DNA from: an uncultured Sphingomonas sp.
GTDB taxonomy: Bacteria; Pseudomonadota; Alphaproteobacteria; Sphingomonadales; Sphingomonadaceae
DNA: 64,000 nucleotides
Assembly (NCBI RefSeq): GCF_937871615.1
Contig: NZ_CALMPA010000012.1
Coordinates: 1-64,000, forward strand
Reading direction: 5' to 3'
This document shows positions 18,682-27,419 of the stretch, piece by piece (the first letter of the stretch is position 1; the number at the start of each line of letters is the position of its first letter). The notes under the pieces were generated by a model. That model was not told the origin of the DNA, made no database searches, and worked only from the letters and a program-made list of their open reading frames with translations. The translations under genes and the position numbers were made by a program.

Positions 18682-19122
18682 TGAATAGTCTCCGCGCACG
18701 GGCGCCGAATGGCGGCGCTGCCGTGCGATAATCTGGCGCGGGCCGGGCGACGTGCCCGACCGTGCGAATTGTTGGTGAAATCGCCTTCGTCCGCGCCGCA
18801 CGCCGGGGCGCGTCGCCCCGGAACAAGCCCAAACCCGCGCCGCCGGCGAGAGCCGGGCGGTTCAGCGGTGGGGAAAGATGCGGCATGTGAACGTCAACCT
18901 GATAGCCCGATCCCGCGAAAAAGCGGGCGGGCGGTGGGCCGGAAGTGAGCGCGAACAACACGCGCCTTTCCGGTCAAGGTGGTGACTAGCACCGGACTTG
19001 TCACGCATCAACCGGCACGTCCTGCCGCAAAACGCTCGTCGCGGCGTCAAGCCCCTGTTAACCCGTATAATGTCAGGCTTTATGGTGAATCGCCCCAACG
19101 CAGGGAGGGGCGGGAAAGGGCG
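18682..19122. promoter_or_regulatory. rne-amiC divergent intergenic region
   Basis: About 440 bp with no convincing gene. On the plus strand a perfect TATAAT lies at 19066-19071, about 52 bp before the amiC ATG; the matching -35 is poor. A GC hairpin (CCCGC-GAAAAA-GCGGG) lies near 18915. The rne leader is long, which would suit RNase E feedback on its own message as known in E. coli, but I see no specific conserved element. Confidence 0.45.
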
Positions 19123-20361
19123 ATGAGGGCGGCACGGATGGTGGGGCGATGGGCCGATACGGTCGCGCGGCGATGGTGTCGCGCTTCGGCGGCGGTCGTC
19201 CTCGCGCTGCTCGCCGGTGTCGCCGATGCCGCGACCGTGCGGCAGATCGAAATCGAACATGATCGCGTGCTGATCCATTTCGATGATGCGGTCGGGCAGG
19301 CATCGAGCTTCGTGCTCGATGCGCCGCGCCGGATCGCGATCGACATTGATGGCGCGCGCCCCGGCCCGTCGCTGGCGGGGGATGGCGCGGTTGCCGCGAT
19401 CCGCCAGGGCTGGCGCGGCAGCGATGGCGCGCGCGTCGTGCTCGATCTGGAACGGCCGATGATCGTTTCGGGCGGCGAGTTTCGCGATGCCGGGCGCACG
19501 CTGGAACTGACGCTGGAGCGGGCCAATGCGCGCCGCTTCGCTGAGGCGAGCGGGGAACGCCCGCTGAGCTTTCTGCCGTTTCATTTCGGAGACAGTAGGC
19601 CGAAGTACAAGATTTCCGTTCCTGTTCCGCCGGCGAAGCGCGCGCCGTTGCCGCGCGTGTCGGGCGCTGCCGATCGTCCGCTGGTGGTGATAGATGCGGG
19701 GCATGGCGGGGTGGATCCCGGCGCGATCAACACCGAGAGCGGGTTGCGCGAAAAGGACGTTACGCTGAAGATCGCACGGGCGATCCGCGACAGGCTCGTC
19801 GCCTCGGGCCGCGTGCGGGTGGCGCTGACGCGTGACGACGATCGCTATCTGGTGCTGCGCGAACGCTTCGGGATCGCGCGGCGGCTGCACGCCGATCTGT
19901 TCATCTCGATCCATTGCGACAGCGTGGGCGCGGGGGATGCCAGCGGCGCGACCGCCTATACGCTGTCGGAAGTCGCGTCGGACAAGGAAGCCGCGCGGCT
20001 GGCGGCGCGCGAGAACAAGGCCGATATCATCGCCGGGGTCGATCTCGATCAGAACCCGGATGTCTCTTCGATCCTGATCGACCTCACGCAGCGCGAGACG
20101 ATGAACGCGTCCGCAGGTTTCGCCCGATTGCTGGGGCGCGAGGCCGCGCCGCTGATGCCGGTGAAGGCGAATTTTCATCGCATGGCATCGCTAATGGTGC
20201 TGAAGGCGCCGGATATGCCCTCGATCCTGTTCGAGACGGGATACATCTCCAATCCGCAGGATGCCGCCTTCCTCGACAGCAAGGCCGGGCGCGAGCGGAT
20301 CGCGGAGAGCGTGAAACGCGCGGTGGAAATCCATTTCGCGCGGCGCGTCGCCGCAAAATAG
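19123..20361 (+). CDS. amiC: N-acetylmuramoyl-L-alanine amidase (AmiC type)
   Basis: 412 residues. A signal peptide lies around RASAAVVLALLAGVADA. An AMIN domain (about residues 35-140, VRQIEIEHDRVLIHFDDAVG) targets septal peptidoglycan. The C-terminal Amidase_3 domain has zinc ligands in VIDAGHGGVDPGA, then REKDVTLKIA, HADLFISIHCDS and the catalytic Glu in ILFETGYISNPQDAAFL. It cleaves the amide between MurNAc and L-Ala during daughter-cell separation. The ATG at 19123 follows purine-rich GGGAAAGGG; the frame is open further upstream, but that extension would precede the signal peptide by about 50 residues. PBP1A follows 71 bp downstream on the same strand, a functional pairing in cell-wall growth. 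Confidence 0.93.
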   Translation: MRAARMVGRWADTVARRWCRASAAVVLALLAGVADAATVRQIEIEHDRVLIHFDDAVGQASSFVLDAPRRIAIDIDGARPGPSLAGDGAVAAIRQGWRGSDGARVVLDLERPMIVSGGEFRDAGRTLELTLERANARRFAEASGERPLSFLPFHFGDSRPKYKISVPVPPAKRAPLPRVSGAADRPLVVIDAGHGGVDPGAINTESGLREKDVTLKIARAIRDRLVASGRVRVALTRDDDRYLVLRERFGIARRLHADLFISIHCDSVGAGDASGATAYTLSEVASDKEAARLAARENKADIIAGVDLDQNPDVSSILIDLTQRETMNASAGFARLLGREAAPLMPVKANFHRMASLMVLKAPDMPSILFETGYISNPQDAAFLDSKAGRERIAESVKRAVEIHFARRVAAK

Positions 20362-20432
20362 CTGTCGTGCGACGGGTGGTCGAGGCTTGGGCTTCCCCAG
20401 CCGGGCAATCCTGCTAAACACCGGCGTCGCGT

Positions 20433-22949
20433 ATGGCGTCTTCTCCTCCCGAACCCGCGACGATCAAGCTGCATCGTAATTCTGGCCGCCTGCGTCAGGC
20501 GCTCGGCGAAGCATGGGCGAAGCGCTGGGTGAAGCTCGTCGCTGCGCTGGCCGCGCTGCTGGTGGTGGCATTTGGCGTGTTCTGGCTGATCTTCGCGCGC
20601 GATCTGCCGTCGGTCGATCAGTTGCGCACTTATGAGCCGCCGCTGCCCACCAACGTGCGCGGAATCGACGGCGCGCCGATCTATTCCTATGCGCGCGAAC
20701 GCCGGGTGGAGCTGTCGTTCGCCGAATATCCGCCGCTGCTCGTCAAGGCATTCCTCGCGGCGGAAGATAAAAGCTTCTTCGAGCATCACGGCGTCGATTA
20801 TCCCGGCATCGCGGGCGCGGTGATTGATTATGTGTCGAAGCTCGGGTCTGGCCGGCGCGCGCGCGGTGGTTCGACGATCACCCAGCAGGTCGCGAAGAAC
20901 CTCTTGATCGGCAACGCTTATTCGCCGACGCGCAAGGTGAAGGAAGCGATCCTCGCGTGGCGGATCGAGAATGCGCTGACCAAGCAGCAGATTCTCGAAC
21001 TCTATCTCAACCAGATTTTTCTCGGTCGTAACGCTTATGGGGTGGAAGCTGCGAGCCACGCTTATTTCGACAAGGAACTGAATGAGCTGACGCTGCCGCA
21101 GATGGCCTATCTCGCCATCCTGCCGAAGGGGCCGGCGAATTACGATCCCTATCGCGATACCGAGCGCGCGATCACCCGCCGCAACTGGGCGCTGGGCGAG
21201 ATGGCGAGGAACGGCTTCATCACCGCCGCCGAGCGCGATGCGGCGCAAGCGCAGCCGATCGGCGCGATTTCGCATCGTATGCCGAAATTCGAAAGTGTCG
21301 GCGGCTATTTCGTGGAGGAAGTGCGTCGCCAGTTGATCGACAAATATGGTGAAACGGCGCGTGACGGGCCGTATAGCGTCTATTCTGGCGGCTTGTGGGT
21401 GCGCACCTCGCTCGATCCGAAGATTCAGGCCTATGCCGCGCAGGCGTTGCGCGATGGCCTGATCCGTTACGATCGCGGGCGCGGCTGGGCGGGGCCGTTG
21501 CGGCATGTCGATTTCGAAGGCGATGGCTGGCTCGGCGCGCTGATCGGCACCAACATCGGCATCAACTATGCCGATTGGCGTGCCGCGATCGCGATCGCGC
21601 GGGATGGCGATGCGTGGCGCATCGGCTTCATCAACGGGCAGACGGGCGAGTTGCCGCGCGATCTGGCGCAGATGCCGGTGCGCGGGAAGGGCGGCAACGC
21701 GTTCGCGGCGATCAGGCCCGGAGATATTATCGCCGTCGCGCCCGAAGGGGGGCGGTTCGCGCTGCGCGCGGTGCCGAAGGTTTCGGGCGGGTTCGTCGTG
21801 CAGGAGCCGGCGACGGGGCGCATCCTCGCGATGCAGGGCGGCTTCGACAGCTCGATCCAGCCGTTCAACCGCGCGACACAGGCGATGCGGCAGCCGGGAT
21901 CGACGATCAAGCCGATCGTCTATTCCGCCGCGCTGGAACACGGGATGACGCCGGCCTCGATCATCATCGACGGTCCGTTCTGCGTCTATCAGGGCGCGCG
22001 TCTGGGGCAGAAATGCTTCCGTAATTTCGGCAACAGCCGTGGCGCCGGGCCGCACACGTTGCGCTGGGGAATCGAGCAATCACGCAACCTGATGACGGTG
22101 CGTCTCGCCGCGCAGACCGGGATGACGAATGTTGTCGGGCTGATGAAGGCGATGAACATCGGCGATTACCAGCCCTATCTCTCCTATGCGCTCGGCGCCG
22201 GCGACACCACGGTGATGCGGATGGTCAATGCCTATGGCGTGCTCGCCAATCAGGGGCGCTGGCATTCGCCGACGCTCGTTGATTTCGTGCAGGATCGCCA
22301 CGGCAAGGTGATCTGGCCGGAAAACTGGCGCGCGTGCGATCGCTGCAACATGCCCGATTGGGATGGCAAGGCGATGCCCCGCCCGGCGTCGCGCGGGCGC
22401 CAGGTGGTCGATGCAATGACCGCCTATCAGATGATCCACATCACCGAAGGCGTGATCCAGCGCGGCACCGCCACCGTGTTGCGCGATCTCGATCGCCCGA
22501 TGTTCGGCAAGACGGGCACCAATTCCGGGCCGACCGACGTGTGGTTCATCGGCGGCACGCCGCAGATGGTCGGCGGGCTCTATATGGGCTACGACACACC
22601 GACCAACCTCGGCGGCTATGCGCAGGGCGGCACGATGGCCGCGCCGATCTTCAAGGAATTCGCGATCAAGGCCTATGACGGGCTGGAGAAGCTGCCGTTC
22701 CGCGCACCGGAAGGCATCCGCATGGTGCGTATCGACCGCGCATCCGGGCAGCCGGTGTTCGGCGTGTGGCCCTCGACCGGAGACCCCAGGCCAAGCGTGA
22801 TCTGGGAAGCGTTCAAGCCGCAGAGCGAGGCGCGCCGCGCGCCGCGCCGCCCGGAAGCGGCGCCCAGCGCCGCCGCCACAACGGCTGCGGGGCCGCGCAC
22901 GCAGGCCAATGACAGCGAATTCTTGCAGCGGCAGGGTGGAATCTACTAA
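20433..22949 (+). CDS. mrcA: Penicillin-binding protein 1A (bifunctional class A PBP)
   Basis: 838 residues. A membrane anchor lies around 32-53 (LVAALAALLVVAFGVFWLIF). The GT51 glycosyltransferase follows, with the catalytic Glu in AAEDKSFFEHHGVD, then GGSTITQQVAKNLL and the RKVKEAILAWRIE helix. The transpeptidase has SxxK as STIK at Ser490, SxN as SRN at 550-552, and KTG as KTGTNSGPTD at 693. It polymerises and cross-links peptidoglycan at the inner membrane. A Pro/Ala-rich tail closes the protein. Downstream of amiC and likely coexpressed with it. Confidence 0.95.
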   Translation: MASSPPEPATIKLHRNSGRLRQALGEAWAKRWVKLVAALAALLVVAFGVFWLIFARDLPSVDQLRTYEPPLPTNVRGIDGAPIYSYARERRVELSFAEYPPLLVKAFLAAEDKSFFEHHGVDYPGIAGAVIDYVSKLGSGRRARGGSTITQQVAKNLLIGNAYSPTRKVKEAILAWRIENALTKQQILELYLNQIFLGRNAYGVEAASHAYFDKELNELTLPQMAYLAILPKGPANYDPYRDTERAITRRNWALGEMARNGFITAAERDAAQAQPIGAISHRMPKFESVGGYFVEEVRRQLIDKYGETARDGPYSVYSGGLWVRTSLDPKIQAYAAQALRDGLIRYDRGRGWAGPLRHVDFEGDGWLGALIGTNIGINYADWRAAIAIARDGDAWRIGFINGQTGELPRDLAQMPVRGKGGNAFAAIRPGDIIAVAPEGGRFALRAVPKVSGGFVVQEPATGRILAMQGGFDSSIQPFNRATQAMRQPGSTIKPIVYSAALEHGMTPASIIIDGPFCVYQGARLGQKCFRNFGNSRGAGPHTLRWGIEQSRNLMTVRLAAQTGMTNVVGLMKAMNIGDYQPYLSYALGAGDTTVMRMVNAYGVLANQGRWHSPTLVDFVQDRHGKVIWPENWRACDRCNMPDWDGKAMPRPASRGRQVVDAMTAYQMIHITEGVIQRGTATVLRDLDRPMFGKTGTNSGPTDVWFIGGTPQMVGGLYMGYDTPTNLGGYAQGGTMAAPIFKEFAIKAYDGLEKLPFRAPEGIRMVRIDRASGQPVFGVWPSTGDPRPSVIWEAFKPQSEARRAPRRPEAAPSAAATTAAGPRTQANDSEFLQRQGGIY

Positions 22950-23050
22950 GCCCCGCCGCCACACTTACGTTATCCCGGCGTGATCTGGCACTTCACGTTC
23001 GAAACGCGGGGTTTTGCCGCGTCGGATGATGCGACCTTTGGAGAATTGAA

Positions 23051-24178
23051 ATGCGCGCCGAGGCGCAGGCCCATGTCGAGACGATCAAGGAGGCGCTGGC
23101 GCTGTTGCGTCGGTTCCTCGATTGGGACCGCGCGCTTCGCCGGCTCGACGAACTGAACGCACGGGTCGAAGATCCGACGCTGTGGGAAAATCCCAAGGCG
23201 GCGCAGGAAGTGATGCGCGAGCGTCGGCGGCTGGACGAGGCGATCGGCGCCACGCGCGCGATCGAGCGCGAACTCGCCGACACCAGCGAACTGATCGAGA
23301 TGGCCGAGGCCGAAGGCGACGAGGAGATGGCGGGCGAGGGCACGCAGGCGCTCGCCCAACTCGCCGTGCGCGCGCAGCAGGACAAGGTGAAGGCGCTGCT
23401 CGCCGGTGAGGCCGACAGCAACGATACCTATCTGGAGATCAACGCCGGCGCCGGCGGCACCGAGAGCCAGGACTGGGCCGAGATGCTCCAGCGCATGTAC
23501 ACGCGCTGGGCCGAGCGGCGCGGCTACAAGGTGGAACTGGTGGATTATCATGCGGGCGAACAGGCCGGCATCAAATCCGCGACGCTGCTGGTGAAGGGTG
23601 AGAACGCCTATGGCTATGCCAAGGTGGAAAGCGGCGTGCACCGGCTGGTGCGCATTTCGCCCTATGACAGTTCGGCGCGGCGGCACACCAGCTTCTCGTC
23701 GGTGTGGGTCTATCCGGTGATCGACGATTCGATCGACATCGAGATCAACGACAGCGAATTGCGCATCGACACCTATCGCGCGTCGGGCGCGGGCGGGCAG
23801 CATATCAACACCACCGATTCGGCGGTGCGGATCACGCACTTGCCGACTGGGATCGTCGTCGCCTGCCAGAACCAGCGCAGCCAGCACAAGAACCGCGCAG
23901 AGGCCTATAACCAGCTCCGCGCGCGGCTCTACGAGCATGAACTGCGCAAGCGCGAGGAGGAGGCGAACGCGGTCAACGCCACCAAGACCGATATCGGCTG
24001 GGGGCATCAGATCCGTTCCTATGTGCTCCAGCCCTATCAACTGGTGAAGGATCTGCGCACGGGCACGACCTCCACGTCGCCCGGCGATGTGCTCGACGGC
24101 GATCTCGACGATTTCATGGCCGCAGCCCTGTCGCAGCGCGTGACGGGCGAGACGGTGGAGGTGGAGGACGTCGATTGA
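23051..24178 (+). CDS. prfB: Peptide chain release factor 2
   Basis: 375 residues, releases peptides at UGA and UAA. The GGQ motif is in [16 protein letters not shown]. The anticodon-mimic loop reads [15 protein letters not shown], so the usual SPF tripeptide is SPY here. The reading frame is uninterrupted from the ATG at 23051. The CTTTGA-type programmed frameshift site found near codon 25 in many bacteria is absent, so RF2 autoregulation by frameshifting should not occur. The stop TGA overlaps a TTG start of the next gene. Confidence 0.96.
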   Translation: MRAEAQAHVETIKEALALLRRFLDWDRALRRLDELNARVEDPTLWENPKAAQEVMRERRRLDEAIGATRAIERELADTSELIEMAEAEGDEEMAGEGTQALAQLAVRAQQDKVKALLAGEADSNDTYLEINAGAGGTESQDWAEMLQRMYTRWAERRGYKVELVDYHAGEQAGIKSATLLVKGENAYGYAKVESGVHRLVRISPYDSSARRHTSFSSVWVYPVIDDSIDIEINDSELRIDTYRASGAGGQHINTTDSAVRITHLPTGIVVACQNQRSQHKNRAEAYNQLRARLYEHELRKREEEANAVNATKTDIGWGHQIRSYVLQPYQLVKDLRTGTTSTSPGDVLDGDLDDFMAAALSQRVTGETVEVEDVD

Positions 24179-24966
24179 GGCTGGCGCCGCTCTCGCTCGT
24201 TCTGCTTGTGCTTGCCGGTTGCGACGGATCGCAGCCGCTGATCCGGCATAACGATCGCGAGCCGGGGCCGTTTCCCGCCGCCGATCGCCCGGTGGCGCAT
24301 ATCGTCTCCGCGCGCTGGTCGACCGAGGAAGCGCGCGATCGGCTGAACGAGGCGGGCGAGGTGATGGCGCGCGCGCGGATCGCACCCGGCATGACGGTCG
24401 CGGATATCGGCGCGGGCGAGGGCTATTACACGGTCCGCCTCGCGCAGCGCGTCGGCAAGGACGGGCGCGTGCTGGCGGAGGATATCATGCCGGCGGTGCG
24501 CGATGCACTGGCCGAGCGCGTCGCGCGCGAGCGGCTCGACAATGTCAGCGTCCGGCTGGGCGTGCCGGCGGACCCCAAGCTGCCGGAGGCGAGCTTCGAC
24601 CGGATATTCATGGTGCACATGTACCATGAGATCGAGCAGCCATATGAGTTCCTGTGGCGGATGCGCCCGTCGCTTCGCCCCGACGGGCTGGTGGTGGTGG
24701 TCGACGCGAACCGACCGACCGCCGATCACGGCACGCCGCCCGCGCTGCTGAAATGCGAATTCGGCGCTGTCGGCTATCAATTGGTGAAGATCGAGAACAT
24801 GCCGTCGGCGGGCGGCTATTTCGCGACGTTCAAGGCATCTGGCGCAAGACCGGACCCAACCGCGATCAAGCCCTGCCGCCAGCAATCGCTAGAGCAGGCC
24901 CCTGGCGCGAAGGCTGATGATGCGCCCACCCGCCAGCACCAGATGGTCGACGAGCCGGATTCCTAA
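24175..24966 (+). CDS. Exported/lipoprotein-type class I SAM-dependent methyltransferase
   Basis: 263 residues. It starts at TTG (24175) overlapping the prfB stop and encodes [16 protein letters not shown], a lipoprotein signal with lipobox LAGC. The methyltransferase fold has motif [18 protein letters not shown], an acidic residue in LAEDIMP, and [13 protein letters not shown] as motif IV. An exported SAM-dependent enzyme is puzzling because SAM is cytosolic; the hydrophobic start may instead be an anchor. The last 26 codons are read through the antisense strand of convergent radC, so the tail after about AIKPCRQQ is probably not conserved. The substrate is unknown. Confidence 0.82.
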   Translation: MRLAPLSLVLLVLAGCDGSQPLIRHNDREPGPFPAADRPVAHIVSARWSTEEARDRLNEAGEVMARARIAPGMTVADIGAGEGYYTVRLAQRVGKDGRVLAEDIMPAVRDALAERVARERLDNVSVRLGVPADPKLPEASFDRIFMVHMYHEIEQPYEFLWRMRPSLRPDGLVVVVDANRPTADHGTPPALLKCEFGAVGYQLVKIENMPSAGGYFATFKASGARPDPTAIKPCRQQSLEQAPGAKADDAPTRQHQMVDEPDS

Positions 24967-25320
24967 GGCGTCCAGCGCCGTGGCGATCCGGCGCGTCGTC
25001 GCCAGATCGTCGCGCGTAGGCTCGGGCTTTCCCGATGGATGGTTGTGCGCCATCATCACCTGATCCGCGCCAAACGCCAGCGCATCGCCCGCGATCGCGC
25101 GGATCGGCACCTCCACTTCGGCGGCATGGCCCGACGGGACGTGACGCAGTGCGAGCAATCGTCCGGCCGAATCGAGATAGGCGAATATCGCGATCTCCGT
25201 GGTGGCGCGTGCGATCGGCAAAAACAGGCGGGTTATTTCCGGGTCGATCATCGCGGCACGATGCGGGGCGGCGAGGCGTTCGCCACCGCTTATCATCCGA
25301 AACGGATTCAACTGCGCCAA
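24889..25320 (-). CDS. radC: RadC-like JAB/MPN-domain protein (short form)
   Basis: About 143 residues. The JAMM metal motif is HNHPSGKPEPTRDD (H-x-H-x7-D type), preceded by TEIAIFAYLDSAGRLLALRHV, which places it in the RadC/UPF0758 family. It lacks the helix-hairpin-helix N-terminal half of full-length RadC (~220 residues). The DNA-repair role of RadC is doubtful in general. The start is uncertain: TTG at 25320 or ATG at 25296 (MISGGERLA). The 3' end overlaps the convergent methyltransferase gene by 78 bp. Divergent from thyA. Confidence 0.82.
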   Translation of the reverse strand: MAQLNPFRMISGGERLAAPHRAAMIDPEITRLFLPIARATTEIAIFAYLDSAGRLLALRHVPSGHAAEVEVPIRAIAGDALAFGADQVMMAHNHPSGKPEPTRDDLATTRRIATALDALGIRLVDHLVLAGGRIISLRARGLL

Positions 25321-25369
25321 TAACGGCGATGCCCTTGCGGCACGTGCCGGGGGCTGTCACTGCTGCGGC

Positions 25370-26299
25370 ATGAGCGATGGGCGGCATTACGAGGATCAGT
25401 ATCTGCGGCTGCTGCGCGACGTGTGGGAACACGGCGACGAGCGGCGCGACCGTACCGGCGTCGGCACGCGATCGCTGTTCGGCCCGACGCTGCGCTTCGA
25501 TCTTTCGGGGAACCGCGTGCCATTGCTCACCACCAAGCGCGTCGCGTGGAAAACCGCCGCGCGCGAGATGCTGTGGTTCCTCACCGGCGACACTAATATC
25601 CGCGAACTGGTGCGCCAGAAGGTGCATATCTGGACCGACTGGCCGCTTGACCATTATCGCCGCGAAACCGGCGAGGCGATCGACCGCGATGCGTTCGAGG
25701 CGCGTATCCTTGGCGATGATGCGTTCGCCGCAGCCTGGGGCGATCTCGGCCCGGTCTATGGCAAGCAATGGGTGAAATGGGACACCTATGAACCGGCGGG
25801 CGAGGGGCTGTTCCGGCGCGGTGCCCCGGTCAACCAGATCGCGGAACTGGTGCACGCGATCCGGCACAACCCCAGCTCGCGGCGGCTGCTGTTCACCGGC
25901 TGGAATGTCGCGGAGCTTGGTGGGATGGCGCTGCCGCCGTGCCACATGACCTATCAATATCATGTCGCGGGCGGGCGTTTGTCGGGCATGTTGTGGCAGC
26001 GTTCGTGCGATCTTGGCCTTGGTTTCGCGTTCAACGCCTTTTCGGCGGCGATGCTGCTCAGGATGCTGGCGCAGCAATGCGATCTGGAGCCGGGCGAACT
26101 GGTGTGGAGCGCGGGCGACGCGCATATCTATCTCAACCACGCGCATCTGGTGGAGGAGACGCTGGCGCGCTCCCCGCGTGGCGCGCCGCGCCTTCATATC
26201 GCGCGGCGGCCCAACTCGATCTTCGATTACCGGATCGAGGATTTTTCGGTGAGCGATTATGATCCGCATCCGCATATCGCTGCGCCGGTGGCGGTTTAG
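25370..26299 (+). CDS. thyA: Thymidylate synthase
   Basis: 309 residues. It converts dUMP and methylene-tetrahydrofolate to dTMP and dihydrofolate. The catalytic Cys191 is in ALPPCHMTYQYHV; RRDRTGVGTRSLFG (the folate- and phosphate-binding start), RSCDLGLGFAFN and DAHIYLNH are also family blocks. The ATG at 25370 gives MSDGRHYEDQYLRLLRDV, the normal N terminus; an in-frame upstream reading through the radC promoter region is rejected. The stop TAG is formed by the first bases of a 149-bp hairpin repeat. folA, its metabolic partner, lies 3.5 kb downstream after glcB instead of next to it. Confidence 0.97.
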   Translation: MSDGRHYEDQYLRLLRDVWEHGDERRDRTGVGTRSLFGPTLRFDLSGNRVPLLTTKRVAWKTAAREMLWFLTGDTNIRELVRQKVHIWTDWPLDHYRRETGEAIDRDAFEARILGDDAFAAAWGDLGPVYGKQWVKWDTYEPAGEGLFRRGAPVNQIAELVHAIRHNPSSRRLLFTGWNVAELGGMALPPCHMTYQYHVAGGRLSGMLWQRSCDLGLGFAFNAFSAAMLLRMLAQQCDLEPGELVWSAGDAHIYLNHAHLVEETLARSPRGAPRLHIARRPNSIFDYRIEDFSVSDYDPHPHIAAPVAV

Positions 26300-26445
26300 G
26301 GCCGACGCGACATTCAACCCATGCCGGCCTGCAAATGGCGGTTTCCCGCGCTTTTCGGTGCTCACGTACCTTTAGTACGCTGCGCTTGCGGGTCACGGAA
26401 ACCACCATTTTCCGCTCGACCTGACCTGAATGTCGATTGGCCCTA
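26297..26445. repeat. 149-bp long-hairpin repeat element, copy 1
   Basis: An imperfect inverted repeat over its whole length. Outer arms are TAGGGCCGA...CATTCA (26297-26316) and TGAATGTCGATTGGCCCTA (26427-26445). Middle arms are AAATGGCGGTTTCC (26333-26346) and its one-mismatch complement (26397-26410). The apex is CGTAC-CTTTA-GTACG (26365-26379). A second copy of the same length, roughly 90% identical by eye, lies at 60178-60326. The terminal TAG on each strand is the stop codon of thyA and of the LysR gene. It could act as a bidirectional terminator or be a non-autonomous mobile element. Confidence 0.85.
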
Positions 26446-27330
26446 GAACGCCGCGTCGGCGAATATCTCGCGCAGGAAGGCGATGAACGCGGTGACCGCC
26501 GGCAGGACGGTGGGCGCGGCGGGATGGACGGCATAGATGCCGACATCGGCCGATCCCTCCCATTGCGGCAACACGCGGACCAGCGCGCCACGCTCCAGCG
26601 CGTCGCTCACATCCCATAGCGAGCGCAGCGCGATGCCGGACCCGGTCAGCGCCAGTTCGCGCACGATCTCGCTGGAATTGGTGGCAACCGCGCTCGGCTG
26701 ATCCACCGTCGCGCGGCGCGTGCCGCTCACCAGCCGCCATGGCATTTGCCCGCTCGCGGCGAGCAGCCGCTGCTCCGCGAGCGCCGCGATCGTTTCCGGC
26801 GCGCCATGCCGCGCAAGATAAGCCGGCGCGGCGCACAGCAGACGGTGGCTGGTGCCCAGGCGATGCGCGACGAGGCCCGATGCGATCTGTGGCGCGATGC
26901 GGATCGCAAGGTCTATGCGCTGGGCCAGCAGGTCGTCGAACCCGTCGGACAGGTTGAACTCCAGCGCGACAGCGGGATAGGCATCCAGAAAGCGGTGGAG
27001 GCGCGGCGCGATATGCAGCCGCCCGAACGACGTGGGTGCGGACACGCGCAGCGGGCCGCCGGGCGCGGCGCTCACCCCGGTGAGGCGCGCCTCCGCCGCC
27101 CGAACATCAGCAAGGATCGTCGTAAGATCGGCGTGGAAACGGGCGCCCGCCTCGGTCAGCGCGAGGCGCCGCGTGGTGCGATGGACGAGGCGCACGGCGA
27201 GCCGTTCCTCCAGCCGTGCCAGCCTTTTCGACACCATCGCCGGCGAGATGCCGAGCGCGCGACCGGCGGCGGAAAGGCTGCCGGCTTCGACAACCTGCGC
27301 GAAAAGCTCATAATCCGGATCGAGCATCAT
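26443..27330 (-). CDS. LysR-family transcriptional regulator
   Basis: 295 residues. The N-terminal winged HTH is [53 protein letters not shown]-like (residues about 8-62). The LysR substrate-binding domain runs to the end ([43 protein letters not shown]). The effector is unknown. It is divergent from malate synthase glcB with an 89-bp shared upstream region, the usual arrangement for a LysR regulator and its target, so control of glcB is a reasonable guess. ATGs at 27330 and 27327 are both possible. Its stop codon TAG is supplied by the flanking 149-bp element. Confidence 0.92.
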   Translation of the reverse strand: MMLDPDYELFAQVVEAGSLSAAGRALGISPAMVSKRLARLEERLAVRLVHRTTRRLALTEAGARFHADLTTILADVRAAEARLTGVSAAPGGPLRVSAPTSFGRLHIAPRLHRFLDAYPAVALEFNLSDGFDDLLAQRIDLAIRIAPQIASGLVAHRLGTSHRLLCAAPAYLARHGAPETIAALAEQRLLAASGQMPWRLVSGTRRATVDQPSAVATNSSEIVRELALTGSGIALRSLWDVSDALERGALVRVLPQWEGSADVGIYAVHPAAPTVLPAVTAFIAFLREIFADAAF

Positions 27331-27419
27331 TCATTCCGTTTTGGAAAAGCTGCTTCAATTTCTTCAAGTCTACCGATCAGGTGGTGGATGGTCTATCCGG
27401 GGCGTCAAAGGAGCGTGCG

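Noticed and set aside
23051-23200. Programmed +1 frameshift in prfB
   Set aside because: No in-frame TGA or CTTTGA slip site; the frame is continuous from the ATG.
26297-26445. Insertion sequence with transposase
   Set aside because: The element is 149 bp and carries no open frame with transposase features; at most a non-autonomous element.
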